Positions 33,882-41,128 of a stretch of DNA of 52,459 nt are shown piece after piece (positions within the stretch are counted from its first letter, which is position 1; the number at the start of each line of letters is the position of its first letter). Under the pieces are notes generated by a model, which saw nothing but the letters and a program-made list of their open reading frames with translations, did not search any database and had not been told where the DNA came from. The stretch spans positions 1-52,459 of IMG/VR virus record IMGVR_UViG_3300009155_004654, one strand, 5' to 3'. The DNA comes from a virus. The position numbers and the translations under genes were made by a program.

Positions 33882-33915
33882 CCCCTTAACTATTTAATGT
33901 AGTTAAGGGGTTTTT
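33882..33915 (+). terminator. intrinsic terminator with promoter box in its stem-loop
   Basis: CCCCTTAACT / AGTTAAGGGG perfect 10-base arms are followed by TTTTT. The loop and the end of the left arm spell CTATTTA. Confidence 0.88.
33890..33896 (+). promoter_or_regulatory. CTATTTA motif inside terminator hairpin
   Basis: The box occupies the terminator's apex, 20 bases before the TTG start at 33917. Confidence 0.4.
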
Positions 33916-33916
33916 C

Positions 33917-34186
33917 TTGTTTGAAAAAGACAACATTTTTGGTGGTTCGTTAGTTAGCAAATTTAGTATCGGTGATATTGTTTCTTGGCCTGCTATTGAG
34001 CATTATTATGATGGTGATTTGGACCAAGTAAAAAAGCTTGGAATTTTGTCTGAACTTAAAAAAGTTATAAGATCTGAAAGACCTGTAATGATTGCTAGAG
34101 TTTTAGAACTTGAAACAGGAAAAGAAAAAGAAATTTTGCTTGTATCTATATCATTAGTATCGAAAGCAAAAGAAAATAGAGTTTAG
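33917..34186 (+). CDS. SH3/KOW-like family protein (outlying copy)
   Basis: This 89-residue protein uses a TTG start two bases after the terminator T-run; no better start is visible, so the N-terminus is uncertain. It reads SKFSIGDIVSWP, KLGILSELKK, VMIARVLEL, LVSISLVSK. It has longer loops than the early copies. It is separated from the zincin gene by 16 bases containing a CTATTTA box. Confidence 0.6.
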   Translation: MFEKDNIFGGSLVSKFSIGDIVSWPAIEHYYDGDLDQVKKLGILSELKKVIRSERPVMIARVLELETGKEKEILLVSISLVSKAKENRV

Positions 34187-34190
34187 AGGA

Positions 34191-34197
34191 CTATTTA
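34191..34197 (+). promoter_or_regulatory. CTATTTA promoter-like motif, 5 bases from start codon
   Basis: GGACTATTTAATATT is followed by the ATG at 34203. Confidence 0.6.
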
Positions 34198-34202
34198 ATA
34201 TT

Positions 34203-36095
34203 ATGAAATTTGTGTTAAATAAACAAACTGGTTTTTTTGTTTTACGAGAAGATTTAACTTCTGGTATTAAAGCTGCTGCTAGAGATTTAGTAGATCTAGA
34301 AAATAAAAAATTAAAAACTCTTGAAGATGTTACGAGAGAATCGGAAAGAGAATATAACAACGCAAAAAAAACTAAAGAGCAAAAGAAAACTGAATATGAA
34401 CAAGCTTATGCTTTTTTGCAAAGTTTTAAAGAAGAATTAACAAGTTTTTATTTTCAAGGAAATAAAATATTTTATAATAAATATGACAAGACAAAAGAGG
34501 TTGCATTATTTATTGAAGATCAAAAAAATGCCAAACCAACAACCGAACAAGTTAATAACTATTTAGAAGAATTACAAAAGCATTTAGATAACGATAGATT
34601 AAAAAATAACCTTGAAAATATAAAAAAAGCCTTATATAAATGTGCCGATTATTCTCCAAATGATGAACAAATTGATGAAAAAGAATTAGATGAAGCAATA
34701 AAGAATGTTCAAACGATGATTAGTGCTGGTGCTTTGATACCAATAGTTCTTGGACAACCAGAAATAGCTCCGTTTGTACTTTTTTTGTATAAAGCTTTGT
34801 GTGTTGAACCACCAGCAAAATTTGAACGAGTTGTTCCTATATATGGAGAGACAGTAGATCAAATATTAAATCTATTAAAGATTTTTCTTTCAGTAGATGG
34901 AATTAAAAGATTGATAATAAATTCTTTACCAGGTGTTGGTACGTATAATATGGTTAAATCTCTTTATATTGTTATAAAATACAGAGATCAATTGCCAGCT
35001 TGTAAAAAATCTACAGAAATTAATTCTGAAGAACCCACGCAACAAAAAGAGCAACCACAACAAACAAAAAATAATTCAAACGATAAAGATTTAACAGATT
35101 ATAAAAATCGCGAAGATTTTAATATTGCTGGTGATAGAAAAGCTAAAGCTGATTTAGAAAGATCTCTTTCTACAAGAAATAGAAGAATTGATCAAGCTAG
35201 AATAAATACTAGAAGAAATAAAGTTAATGAATCTAAAATATTAAAAGAATATAGAGAAGAAATCAATAATCTCCTTATTCCTCATATGCAAAAGCAACTT
35301 GGTTTTAATCATCCTCCAACAATTAATTTTGCGGAAGACCCAGAAAATGCACAAGATATGTTTGGAAAAACAGCATATTATAATCCAAGCACAAGCGAAA
35401 TAACGGTTTATATAACCAATAGACACCCAAAAGATATCATGCGTTCTGTAGCACATGAAATAGTACATCACGCACAGAACCAAAGAGGAGAGTTTGAGAA
35501 CTCATTTAATCTTGGTGAAGAAGGTTACGCACAAAACAATTCCCATTTAAGAAGTATGGAAGAAGAAGCTTATTTAAGCGGAAATATGATATTTAGAGAT
35601 TGGGAAGATAATTTTAAAAAACAAAGGAACCAAAATAAAATGATTAATGAATCAAGTTTAAGAGCAAAGATACGCTCGTTAATTAAAGAAGAAATGTATA
35701 ATCACATAGAAAATGAACCAGCTAATAAACATGATGCTGGATGTGGATGTAAGGAATGTGATAAGAAAAAAAGATTCTTAGATGATCATGGTGTTAAAAA
35801 CATAGCTGAATCTGTTGAAAAAGAAATCATGCCACTTAAAGAATGGCGTAACATGGAATTAAATTCTTTGCTTCTCAATAGATTTGGTATTGTCTCTCCA
35901 CAAGTATTAGGAGAGAAAACCATGACACCAAAAGAAAAAGAATTAGCAGCTAAATATCCACCAGAAGATAAAATTACTAGAGGCGATGTTATAACAGCAG
36001 CTAAAGAAAAAGGTGGTAAATCAGCTAAAAAACCAGCTAAGAAAGGTAAAGTCCCACCACAATTCTTAAAGGGAAAGCAAGATGAAAGCAAGTAA
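34203..36095 (+). CDS. large zinc-metallopeptidase-containing protein with internal leader-like segments
   Basis: This 630-residue protein begins MKFVLNKQTGFFVLRED, a degenerate leader, followed by a helical and coiled-coil region and a hydrophobic stretch near 180-200. The peptidase part has H418-E-I-V-H422 and a later Glu-rich helix (SMEEEAYLSG) that may give the third ligand. At residue 480 a RITE-like segment appears (MINESSLRAKIRSLIKEEM), then a CGCKEC zinc cluster and a Lys-rich tail. I infer a head-associated precursor that is cut into pieces. It overlaps the next gene by 14 bases. Confidence 0.68.
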   Translation: MKFVLNKQTGFFVLREDLTSGIKAAARDLVDLENKKLKTLEDVTRESEREYNNAKKTKEQKKTEYEQAYAFLQSFKEELTSFYFQGNKIFYNKYDKTKEVALFIEDQKNAKPTTEQVNNYLEELQKHLDNDRLKNNLENIKKALYKCADYSPNDEQIDEKELDEAIKNVQTMISAGALIPIVLGQPEIAPFVLFLYKALCVEPPAKFERVVPIYGETVDQILNLLKIFLSVDGIKRLIINSLPGVGTYNMVKSLYIVIKYRDQLPACKKSTEINSEEPTQQKEQPQQTKNNSNDKDLTDYKNREDFNIAGDRKAKADLERSLSTRNRRIDQARINTRRNKVNESKILKEYREEINNLLIPHMQKQLGFNHPPTINFAEDPENAQDMFGKTAYYNPSTSEITVYITNRHPKDIMRSVAHEIVHHAQNQRGEFENSFNLGEEGYAQNNSHLRSMEEEAYLSGNMIFRDWEDNFKKQRNQNKMINESSLRAKIRSLIKEEMYNHIENEPANKHDAGCGCKECDKKKRFLDDHGVKNIAESVEKEIMPLKEWRNMELNSLLLNRFGIVSPQVLGEKTMTPKEKELAAKYPPEDKITRGDVITAAKEKGGKSAKKPAKKGKVPPQFLKGKQDESK

Positions 36096-36330
36096 ATTTT
36101 TAAGATTAAAAGCTAAATTTCAAGAAGCTTCAAATATTATAACAGAAGCTGTAAAAGAAGTTTCAGTAGTTGTAGAGACAGCAGTTAAAGAAGTAATAGA
36201 AGCAGAAAAAGCAACAGAAGTAGCAGTAGAACAAATCAAAGAAGCTGTTGAAGAAGTAAAGCCTATTATAGAAGCTGTTGTAGATGAAGTCAAGTCAACA
36301 ACCAAAAAGAAAGTAGTAAAAGATGCCTAG
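36082..36330 (+). CDS. Lys/Glu/Ala/Val-rich coiled-coil protein, head-core-like
   Basis: This 82-residue low-complexity protein is built of alternating V/A/E/K (VKEVSVVVETAVKEVIEAEK...), ending TTKKKVV. It resembles the small prohead core proteins of T4-type phages (gp67/gp68) in composition and size. It lacks a catalytic motif. Position between a peptidase and coiled-coil genes fits a role in prohead assembly. It overlaps both neighbours by 8-14 bases. Confidence 0.6.
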   Translation: MKASKFLRLKAKFQEASNIITEAVKEVSVVVETAVKEVIEAEKATEVAVEQIKEAVEEVKPIIEAVVDEVKSTTKKKVVKDA

Positions 36331-36616
36331 TAATTTATTAGATAATATTTCTTGGAACTTTATTAAAGAAAGCGCAAAACCAAGCGTTAGATCTTATATT
36401 CTTTCAGTAGAAGAGAAGTTAAATTCTCTTATTAAGCCTTCCATTAGTGATTCGGATAGAGATAGAATTGCTATTGCTTTAAGAGATTTGAAAGAAGTGA
36501 AGAAACATGTTAATAGATTAGAAGAAGAATTAGAACAACAAAAGAACGATCATAAGGATCTTAAGTTTAGATATGAGAAGTTAAAATCTAAAGCAAAAGC
36601 ATCTAAGGAAGAATAA
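36323..36616 (+). CDS. coiled-coil protein, possible head-core component
   Basis: This 97-residue protein has an N-terminal WNFIKESAKPSVRSYILSVEEKL region and a long heptad coiled coil (about 55-90, VKKHVNRLEEELEQQKND). It is rich in Lys and Glu. A scaffold or core role is suggested by its neighbours; it could also be a chaperone for the next gene product, which starts one base after its stop. Confidence 0.62.
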   Translation: MPSNLLDNISWNFIKESAKPSVRSYILSVEEKLNSLIKPSISDSDRDRIAIALRDLKEVKKHVNRLEEELEQQKNDHKDLKFRYEKLKSKAKASKEE

Positions 36617-36617
36617 C

Positions 36618-38600
36618 ATGGGTCTAAGCAGCATACCACACGTTTATGATGATAAAGAATTAAACTATGAAGAAGTAGTAGAAATACTTACAAAAGCTGC
36701 TAATGGTAGAATTCAAGGAACTGAGAAAACAGATGGTCTTAATTTGTTTCTTGGTTATAAAGATGGTCAACCAAAAGCAGCAAGAAACTTTACTGAAATA
36801 AGCCAAGGTGGTTTAGATGCTGAAGCTTTTGCTGATAGAGAATTTCAAGCTGATGATCACATAAAAGAAATATTTAGAGCAGCTTTTAATGCTTTCTCTA
36901 ATGTTATAAAACACTTAAATCAAGAACAAATTAATATTTTGTTTGGAACTAATGGAAATACATTTTTAAATTGTGAGATTATCTCTGGTAAAACAAATGT
37001 TATTACATATGATACACAAGTTATATTAATTCATCGTTCTGGTCACAAAGAATTTAATACTGCAACTGGAAAAGTAGAGTCAGTTAGAGCAGATAGACAA
37101 AAAGCAATTTCTATTATGATAGATAACTTTAATGAAGTTATGCAGCAAATGTTAAATGGAACAGAATTTAAAGTTCAGCAAGATAGATTAGAAAGGCTAC
37201 CAGCATTAGAAGATCAATCAACATTAGCAAATACAATTCAAAAATTAAAACAAGCTGGTTTTAAAGAAGGTATGACTATTAGTGATTACCTCTTACAAAA
37301 GTCACTTGCATATGTTAAAGAGAAGCTACCATCCTTAAATAATGAAATAACAATAGAAGTAGCAAAGAAGATAGTTGGAGTAAAAGGAGCAGATAGTATT
37401 ACTGTTCTTAAAAGTTATGTTAATCAAAATCCTAAGTTTGTTGAAGAATTACAGAATTTAGTAAAGAGAAAAGAAGAAATAGTTGATGAAATTAATTTTC
37501 CTATTGAAGATGCTATACATGATTTTACGGTAGAAATATTAAGTAAGTTAAATTCACAATTCGTTCAAGATAAAGAAAAATCAACAGAAGTAATAAAACA
37601 AGAATTAGCAAAGAAAGTAAAAGAATTACAAAACTATAATGGACCAGATAAAGAAAAGGTACATAATAAATTAAAGAAACAATTATTAAAGTTAAAGCAT
37701 ATAGATAAAATATCAAGTCCAACTGAAGGATTTGTATTTAACTATAATAATAAAATGTATAAATTTACTGGTAATTTTGCTCCAGTAAATCAAATAAGAA
37801 ATATGAAGATAAACCAAGAAACAGATACCTCTGGTGCTTCAAGTATGAATTTTAATTTGAAAGAAAACAAAGCAGGTATAGCTTTATTTCCAGGTTCTTT
37901 TAGACCTCCACACAAAGGTCATTTAGAATTAATTAAAAAAGCATTACCAAAATATTCAAAAGTAGTTGTTTTAATCTCTCAACCAGAAAAACATACAAGA
38001 TCTGATATCACAGCAGAGCAATCAAAACAAATTTTTGATCAATATACAAAAGGTCTTCCAGTTGAAACAAGAATGTGCAACAATAGTTCACCTTATGTTG
38101 AAGCAGCAGATATGATTAAGAAGGGAGAAGGAAACGTAGTGTTAACCTCCGATAAAGAACCAACAAAATTTGATAAGTTTAATTTTCCAAAAGAAGTTGT
38201 TCATGCTGACTACAATATAAGTGCTGGTCAAATGAGAAATATATTAAGTTCCGACAAATCAAGAGAAGAGAAGAAAGCAGAATTATTAGGATATATTCCA
38301 GAAGAAACTAATGTAGAAGAAGTATTTAATATTCTTATGAGTGATCAACAACCAATTTCAATACAAGAAATCTTTTCAATATTAGATAACATGCCTTTAA
38401 AAGAAAATGTATCTACAAATAACTTGAAAATGGAAGACATATTTGGTATATTAGATGAAATGTCTGGTGTTAGTGCTACTGAAGGAGCACCTATGCTTAC
38501 ATCAAAACCACAAAGAAAAAAGAAAAAAACAAGAACTTATACACTTGAAGAGATAATTAATATGTCAAACAATTATCTAAAGGAATCTAAAAATGATTAA
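36618..38600 (+). CDS. fusion of ligase-like nucleotidyltransferase and HxGH nucleotidyltransferase
   Basis: This 660-residue protein joins two AMP-transfer folds. Residues 1-400 carry K37-T-D-G, the ligase/capping-enzyme motif I, NCEIISGKTN (motif III-like), EGFVF (motif IV) and MYKFTGNF (motif V). Residues 420-560 carry PGSFRPPH-K-G-H at 425-435 and an SAGQMRNIL segment, the signature of NMN/pantetheine-phosphate adenylyltransferases. The tail has three copies of a (E/D)(I/V)F.IL unit. The joint function is unknown; nucleic-acid ligation or cofactor salvage are candidates. Confidence 0.72.
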   Translation: MGLSSIPHVYDDKELNYEEVVEILTKAANGRIQGTEKTDGLNLFLGYKDGQPKAARNFTEISQGGLDAEAFADREFQADDHIKEIFRAAFNAFSNVIKHLNQEQINILFGTNGNTFLNCEIISGKTNVITYDTQVILIHRSGHKEFNTATGKVESVRADRQKAISIMIDNFNEVMQQMLNGTEFKVQQDRLERLPALEDQSTLANTIQKLKQAGFKEGMTISDYLLQKSLAYVKEKLPSLNNEITIEVAKKIVGVKGADSITVLKSYVNQNPKFVEELQNLVKRKEEIVDEINFPIEDAIHDFTVEILSKLNSQFVQDKEKSTEVIKQELAKKVKELQNYNGPDKEKVHNKLKKQLLKLKHIDKISSPTEGFVFNYNNKMYKFTGNFAPVNQIRNMKINQETDTSGASSMNFNLKENKAGIALFPGSFRPPHKGHLELIKKALPKYSKVVVLISQPEKHTRSDITAEQSKQIFDQYTKGLPVETRMCNNSSPYVEAADMIKKGEGNVVLTSDKEPTKFDKFNFPKEVVHADYNISAGQMRNILSSDKSREEKKAELLGYIPEETNVEEVFNILMSDQQPISIQEIFSILDNMPLKENVSTNNLKMEDIFGILDEMSGVSATEGAPMLTSKPQRKKKKTRTYTLEEIINMSNNYLKESKND

Positions 38601-39345
38601 CGAGAAAGAAGCAGTAAGATTGTATATTAGAAAAGCAATACAATTATATAAAGAAAATAAAAGACAACAAGAAGTTTTAGAAGAAACAAAATTAAGACAA
38701 CTTGTTCGTGGTCTTATTCTTAAAGAAGTAGCAGAAGATCAACCAAAACATGCTTCTACTGGTATTAACGTTCTTGAAGATTTATTAAAAAAGATTGTTC
38801 CTGTGCTTCAAGCAGATTTTAAAATGCTTACAACATCAGCAGGACAAAGAAGCTCATTTAGAGCACACTTAGTTAATGCTATTCAAAATTCACTTTCACC
38901 AGAACTTATGTATGTTCTCTCCGATAAAGAGAAAGAACAACTTAAAGAAGCAGCAACAATTAAGGTAGAAGATCCAGATATGGAGAAGTTTATTGATATT
39001 GAAGATAATGAAGAACCAGAGGAAGAAGAAATTTCACCAGAAGAAGAGTTCTCAAAAGGTCTTGAAGATCAAAATCTAGATTCAACTGGTAGAAATATGG
39101 CTATGGCTACATTCAAAAAAATTGAAAAAGGTATTCTTGATGCTTATGAACTTCTTGACGACGCAAAAGATAGAGAGTTGTTCTACGATTATCTTATTAC
39201 AAATATGAAATTGTACTTTGATAAATTTGAAGAAGAAATGACACCATCTGGTATTACTGAACCAACCACACCAGAATACGAAGCAGAGAAAGATCGTAAG
39301 CAAGCAGAAGATACAGGAACAGCACAAACTCCAGAAGGTCTTTGA
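38593..39345 (+). CDS. acidic protein with RITE-like segment, possible scaffold
   Basis: This 250-residue protein begins MINEKEAVRLYIRKAIQLY, then has ETKLRQLVRGLILKEV near residue 32, a form of the RITE leader. A helical body follows, with an acidic patch (DNEEPEEEEISPEEEF), and a Thr/Pro/Glu-rich disordered tail. Helical, acidic and in the head-core neighbourhood, it could be a scaffold, but this is not established. It shares an 8-base overlap with the previous gene. Confidence 0.6.
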   Translation: MINEKEAVRLYIRKAIQLYKENKRQQEVLEETKLRQLVRGLILKEVAEDQPKHASTGINVLEDLLKKIVPVLQADFKMLTTSAGQRSSFRAHLVNAIQNSLSPELMYVLSDKEKEQLKEAATIKVEDPDMEKFIDIEDNEEPEEEEISPEEEFSKGLEDQNLDSTGRNMAMATFKKIEKGILDAYELLDDAKDRELFYDYLITNMKLYFDKFEEEMTPSGITEPTTPEYEAEKDRKQAEDTGTAQTPEGL

Positions 39346-39734
39346 TGCACTGGAAGAGGAAGAGTAAACTAAATTTAAATGGTGTTTACTCTAAACATTC
39401 TCTATTAAAAAAACTAAAAGAAGAAGGTAAGTCGTCCGATGAATTTGAATTCTATATTGGACGACTTACCCTTGAGGAGTTAATAGCACTAAAGCTTGAA
39501 GTTTCAGCAAGAATGTTGGGCGGAAAGCTTTATGGTTTTAATATTTGGTCAGCTATGCCTAAAATTGCTAAAGATGCCGCTTTAATGTTTGCTATTTCTT
39601 CATCAAATACAATCGAAGAAGCAGCAACAATTTTAAATATGAATACTCTTCGATATTTAAGCATTTTAGACATTTACAAAACTGATAAATATTTTGGTAT
39701 TGTTAAAAGAAACTTGACGACCAAACAAGAGTAG
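39345..39734 (+). CDS. helical protein of unknown function
   Basis: This 129-residue protein starts on TGATG at the previous stop. It reads MHWKRKSKLNLNGVYSKHS, then ELIALKLEVSARMLGGKLYG and an Ala-rich helix (IAKDAALMFAISSSNTIEEAATIL), with a LNMNTLRYLSIL segment suggestive of helix-turn-helix. Two strong inverted repeats lie inside its first 130 bases. No family is recognised. Confidence 0.62.
   Translation: MHWKRKSKLNLNGVYSKHSLLKKLKEEGKSSDEFEFYIGRLTLEELIALKLEVSARMLGGKLYGFNIWSAMPKIAKDAALMFAISSSNTIEEAATILNMNTLRYLSILDIYKTDKYFGIVKRNLTTKQE
39361..39392 (+). repeat. 9-base inverted repeat in coding sequence
   Basis: AGAGTAAAC and GTTTACTCT are perfect arms around a 14-base AT-rich loop, beginning 16 bases after the start codon. 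Confidence 0.75.
39426..39470 (+). repeat. 12-base perfect inverted repeat in coding sequence
   Basis: GGTAAGTCGTCC and GGACGACTTACC are perfect arms around a 21-base loop. Such a strong hairpin in an AT-rich gene is not expected by chance. Confidence 0.8.
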
Positions 39735-39763
39735 ATTATATTTTATTCATCGTTGGAGGTCGC

Positions 39764-39928
39764 ATGGCTAATCAATTAGATAAAACCAAGTATAAAAACA
39801 AAATTGCTGATGTTGAAACAGAAGCACAACTTGAAGATCTCGCTTATCTTCAAGAAAAGAAAAAGCGACTTAATAGAAAAGAACTTTACATGAAGGAAGG
39901 TGAAAATGAGCCACAAGGCAGCACATAG
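39764..39928 (+). CDS. small charged protein of unknown function
   Basis: This 54-residue protein begins MANQLDKTKYKNKIADVE and is helical and rich in Lys and Glu (LEDLAYLQEKKKRLNRKELY). TTGGAGG lies 6 bases upstream. Its end overlaps a 28-residue basic peptide gene in another frame. No motif is recognised. Confidence 0.6.
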   Translation: MANQLDKTKYKNKIADVETEAQLEDLAYLQEKKKRLNRKELYMKEGENEPQGST

Positions 39929-39992
39929 TCACGGTAGACGTAGACGTAAATTGGGTTCAAAGAAACGTAGAGCAAAGCGTCTTCGTAAGTAA
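39906..39992 (+). CDS. 28-residue Arg/Lys-rich peptide
   Basis: This peptide begins MSHKAAHSHGRRRRKLGSK and is more than half basic, with no acidic residue. It is like a protamine or the basic tail of a ribosomal protein. GAAGG lies upstream and it overlaps the previous gene by 23 bases. It could condense DNA or bind RNA. The start and ribosome site support expression, but its small size leaves doubt. Confidence 0.55.
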   Translation: MSHKAAHSHGRRRRKLGSKKRRAKRLRK

Positions 39993-40006
39993 CACTCATG
40001 TTGCAT

Positions 40007-40013
40007 CTATTTA
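40007..40013 (+). promoter_or_regulatory. CTATTTA promoter-like motif
   Basis: The box is 15 bases before the ATG at 40029, with ATGGAGG between. Confidence 0.5.
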
Positions 40014-40028
40014 TTATATGGAGGCAAC

Positions 40029-40241
40029 ATGATGATTTTTGAAATTGAATTACTTAGAGTAGGAAACAAAATATTATATAATGCCTATAAAAAAGATAGG
40101 CTTGGTGTAGAATATGCTTGTGCTGCTGATTTACATAATGAAGAAGCAGCAGTAAACATAATAAGAAATAAATGGAAGCATAATGGTCCTATAAGAGTAA
40201 TTGGACCAGATAACGAAATTAAAACAATAGGTGGTTTATAA
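40029..40241 (+). CDS. small protein of unknown function
   Basis: This 70-residue protein reads MMIFEIELLRVGNKILYNA, then YACAADLHNEEAAVNIIRNKW and a GPIRVIGPDNE end. This is an alpha/beta pattern without the family GD motif. GGAGG lies 5 bases upstream. It is coupled by TAATG to the next nucleotidyltransferase gene. Confidence 0.6.
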   Translation: MMIFEIELLRVGNKILYNAYKKDRLGVEYACAADLHNEEAAVNIIRNKWKHNGPIRVIGPDNEIKTIGGL

Positions 40242-40690
40242 TGAGTGATGCTTATTCAACTGTTTGTGTGTCTGGTGGGTTTGATCCAATTCATAAGGGT
40301 CATGTTCGTATGATACGAGAAGCAGCACAATTTGGTGATGTTATAATAATTGCTAATTCGGACGAATGGATACTTAGAAAGAAAGGTAAATTTTTTATGA
40401 CTTGGGAAGAAAGAGCAGAAATTTTAGAATCAATTAAAGGTGTAATTAAAGTAGTAAAAGCAAAAGATGATGATGGAACAGTTTGTGAAAGTTTAAAAGA
40501 TATTAAACCAACTTATTTTGCTAATGGTGGAGATCGTAAAGATTATAATACACCAGAAGGCGAAGTTTGTAAAGAACTAGGAATTACCTTGCTTTGGGGA
40601 GTTGGTGGAGATAAAATACAATCTTCTTCTTGGTTACTTGCCGAAGCAGCAAAGGATGTTAATGTATTGGCTGATAGACAAACTATTTGA
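40241..40690 (+). CDS. HxGH cytidylyltransferase-like protein
   Basis: This 149-residue protein has SGGFDPIHKGHV (HxGH at residues 18-21), VIIIANSDEWI, and WEERAEILESI, typical of glycerol-3-phosphate cytidylyltransferase or the HldE C-terminal domain. The isolated SSS-W ending replaces the usual SST.I motif. It would activate a sugar or polyol phosphate with a nucleotide. A second related protein lies at 50725; this one is away from the glycan cluster, so its substrate may differ. Confidence 0.78.
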   Translation: MSDAYSTVCVSGGFDPIHKGHVRMIREAAQFGDVIIIANSDEWILRKKGKFFMTWEERAEILESIKGVIKVVKAKDDDGTVCESLKDIKPTYFANGGDRKDYNTPEGEVCKELGITLLWGVGGDKIQSSSWLLAEAAKDVNVLADRQTI

Positions 40691-40697
40691 GTTGTTC

Positions 40698-40802
40698 ATG
40701 ACGATCATATTAGATGATAGATATTTTTATGGTTTTATATCTATTTATACAGTCCTATTAACAGGATTAATTATATTATATTTCAATAAAATGGAGAAAT
40801 AA
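40698..40802 (+). CDS. 34-residue membrane peptide
   Basis: This small protein begins MTIILDDRYFYGF and is mostly one hydrophobic helix (ISIYTVLLTGLIILYF) with a basic end (NKMEK). A GTTG-type ribosome site is weak. The tiny lipoprotein gene starts one base after its stop. Candidate holin-like or anchor peptide only by size. Confidence 0.5.
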   Translation: MTIILDDRYFYGFISIYTVLLTGLIILYFNKMEK

Positions 40803-40803
40803 A

Positions 40804-40878
40804 ATGCTTAGTGTTATTATGCTTTTCCTTTTCGGTTGTACCGGAAAGAGTGACGACAGTTCCGATACTGCCGCTTGA
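40804..40878 (+). CDS. 24-residue lipoprotein-like peptide
   Basis: This peptide begins MLSVIMLFLFGC, with the lipobox LFGC ending at Cys12, followed by a TGKSDDSSDTAA tail. TGGAGA lies upstream. After processing only a 13-residue lipopeptide would remain. It is among the smallest possible lipoproteins. Together with the genes at 40908 and 41805 it makes three lipobox proteins within 1.5 kb. Confidence 0.55.
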   Translation: MLSVIMLFLFGCTGKSDDSSDTAA

Positions 40879-40907
40879 TTAATTAAATAAAAAAGGAAGT
40901 AAATAAA

Positions 40908-41114
40908 ATGATTTCAGTATTATTCGCAGCCCTCGTAGCTTGCTCACCAGCAGAAAAACCAGTAGAGGCACCTGTAGCCGCTCCAGAAACACCAGTTGTT
41001 GTCGAGGCTACTCCAGCAGTTCCAGCTACTAGCGAAGCCACAGAGGTTAAGCCAGAAGCCGCTACAACTACTCCTGCTACCACTCCAGCACCAGCAGTTA
41101 CTACTGGCAACTAA
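40908..41114 (+). CDS. small Pro/Ala/Val-rich lipoprotein
   Basis: This 68-residue protein begins MISVLFAALVACSPAEKP with the lipobox LVAC (Cys12). The mature part is a Pro-Ala-Val-Thr-Glu repeat, probably extended and disordered. AAGGAAG lies upstream. An extended lipoprotein of this size could span periplasm as an outer-membrane spanin subunit, but this is only a suggestion. A branched RNA structure follows the stop. Confidence 0.65.
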   Translation: MISVLFAALVACSPAEKPVEAPVAAPETPVVVEATPAVPATSEATEVKPEAATTTPATTPAPAVTTGN

Positions 41115-41128
41115 AAGTTAAACGCATT

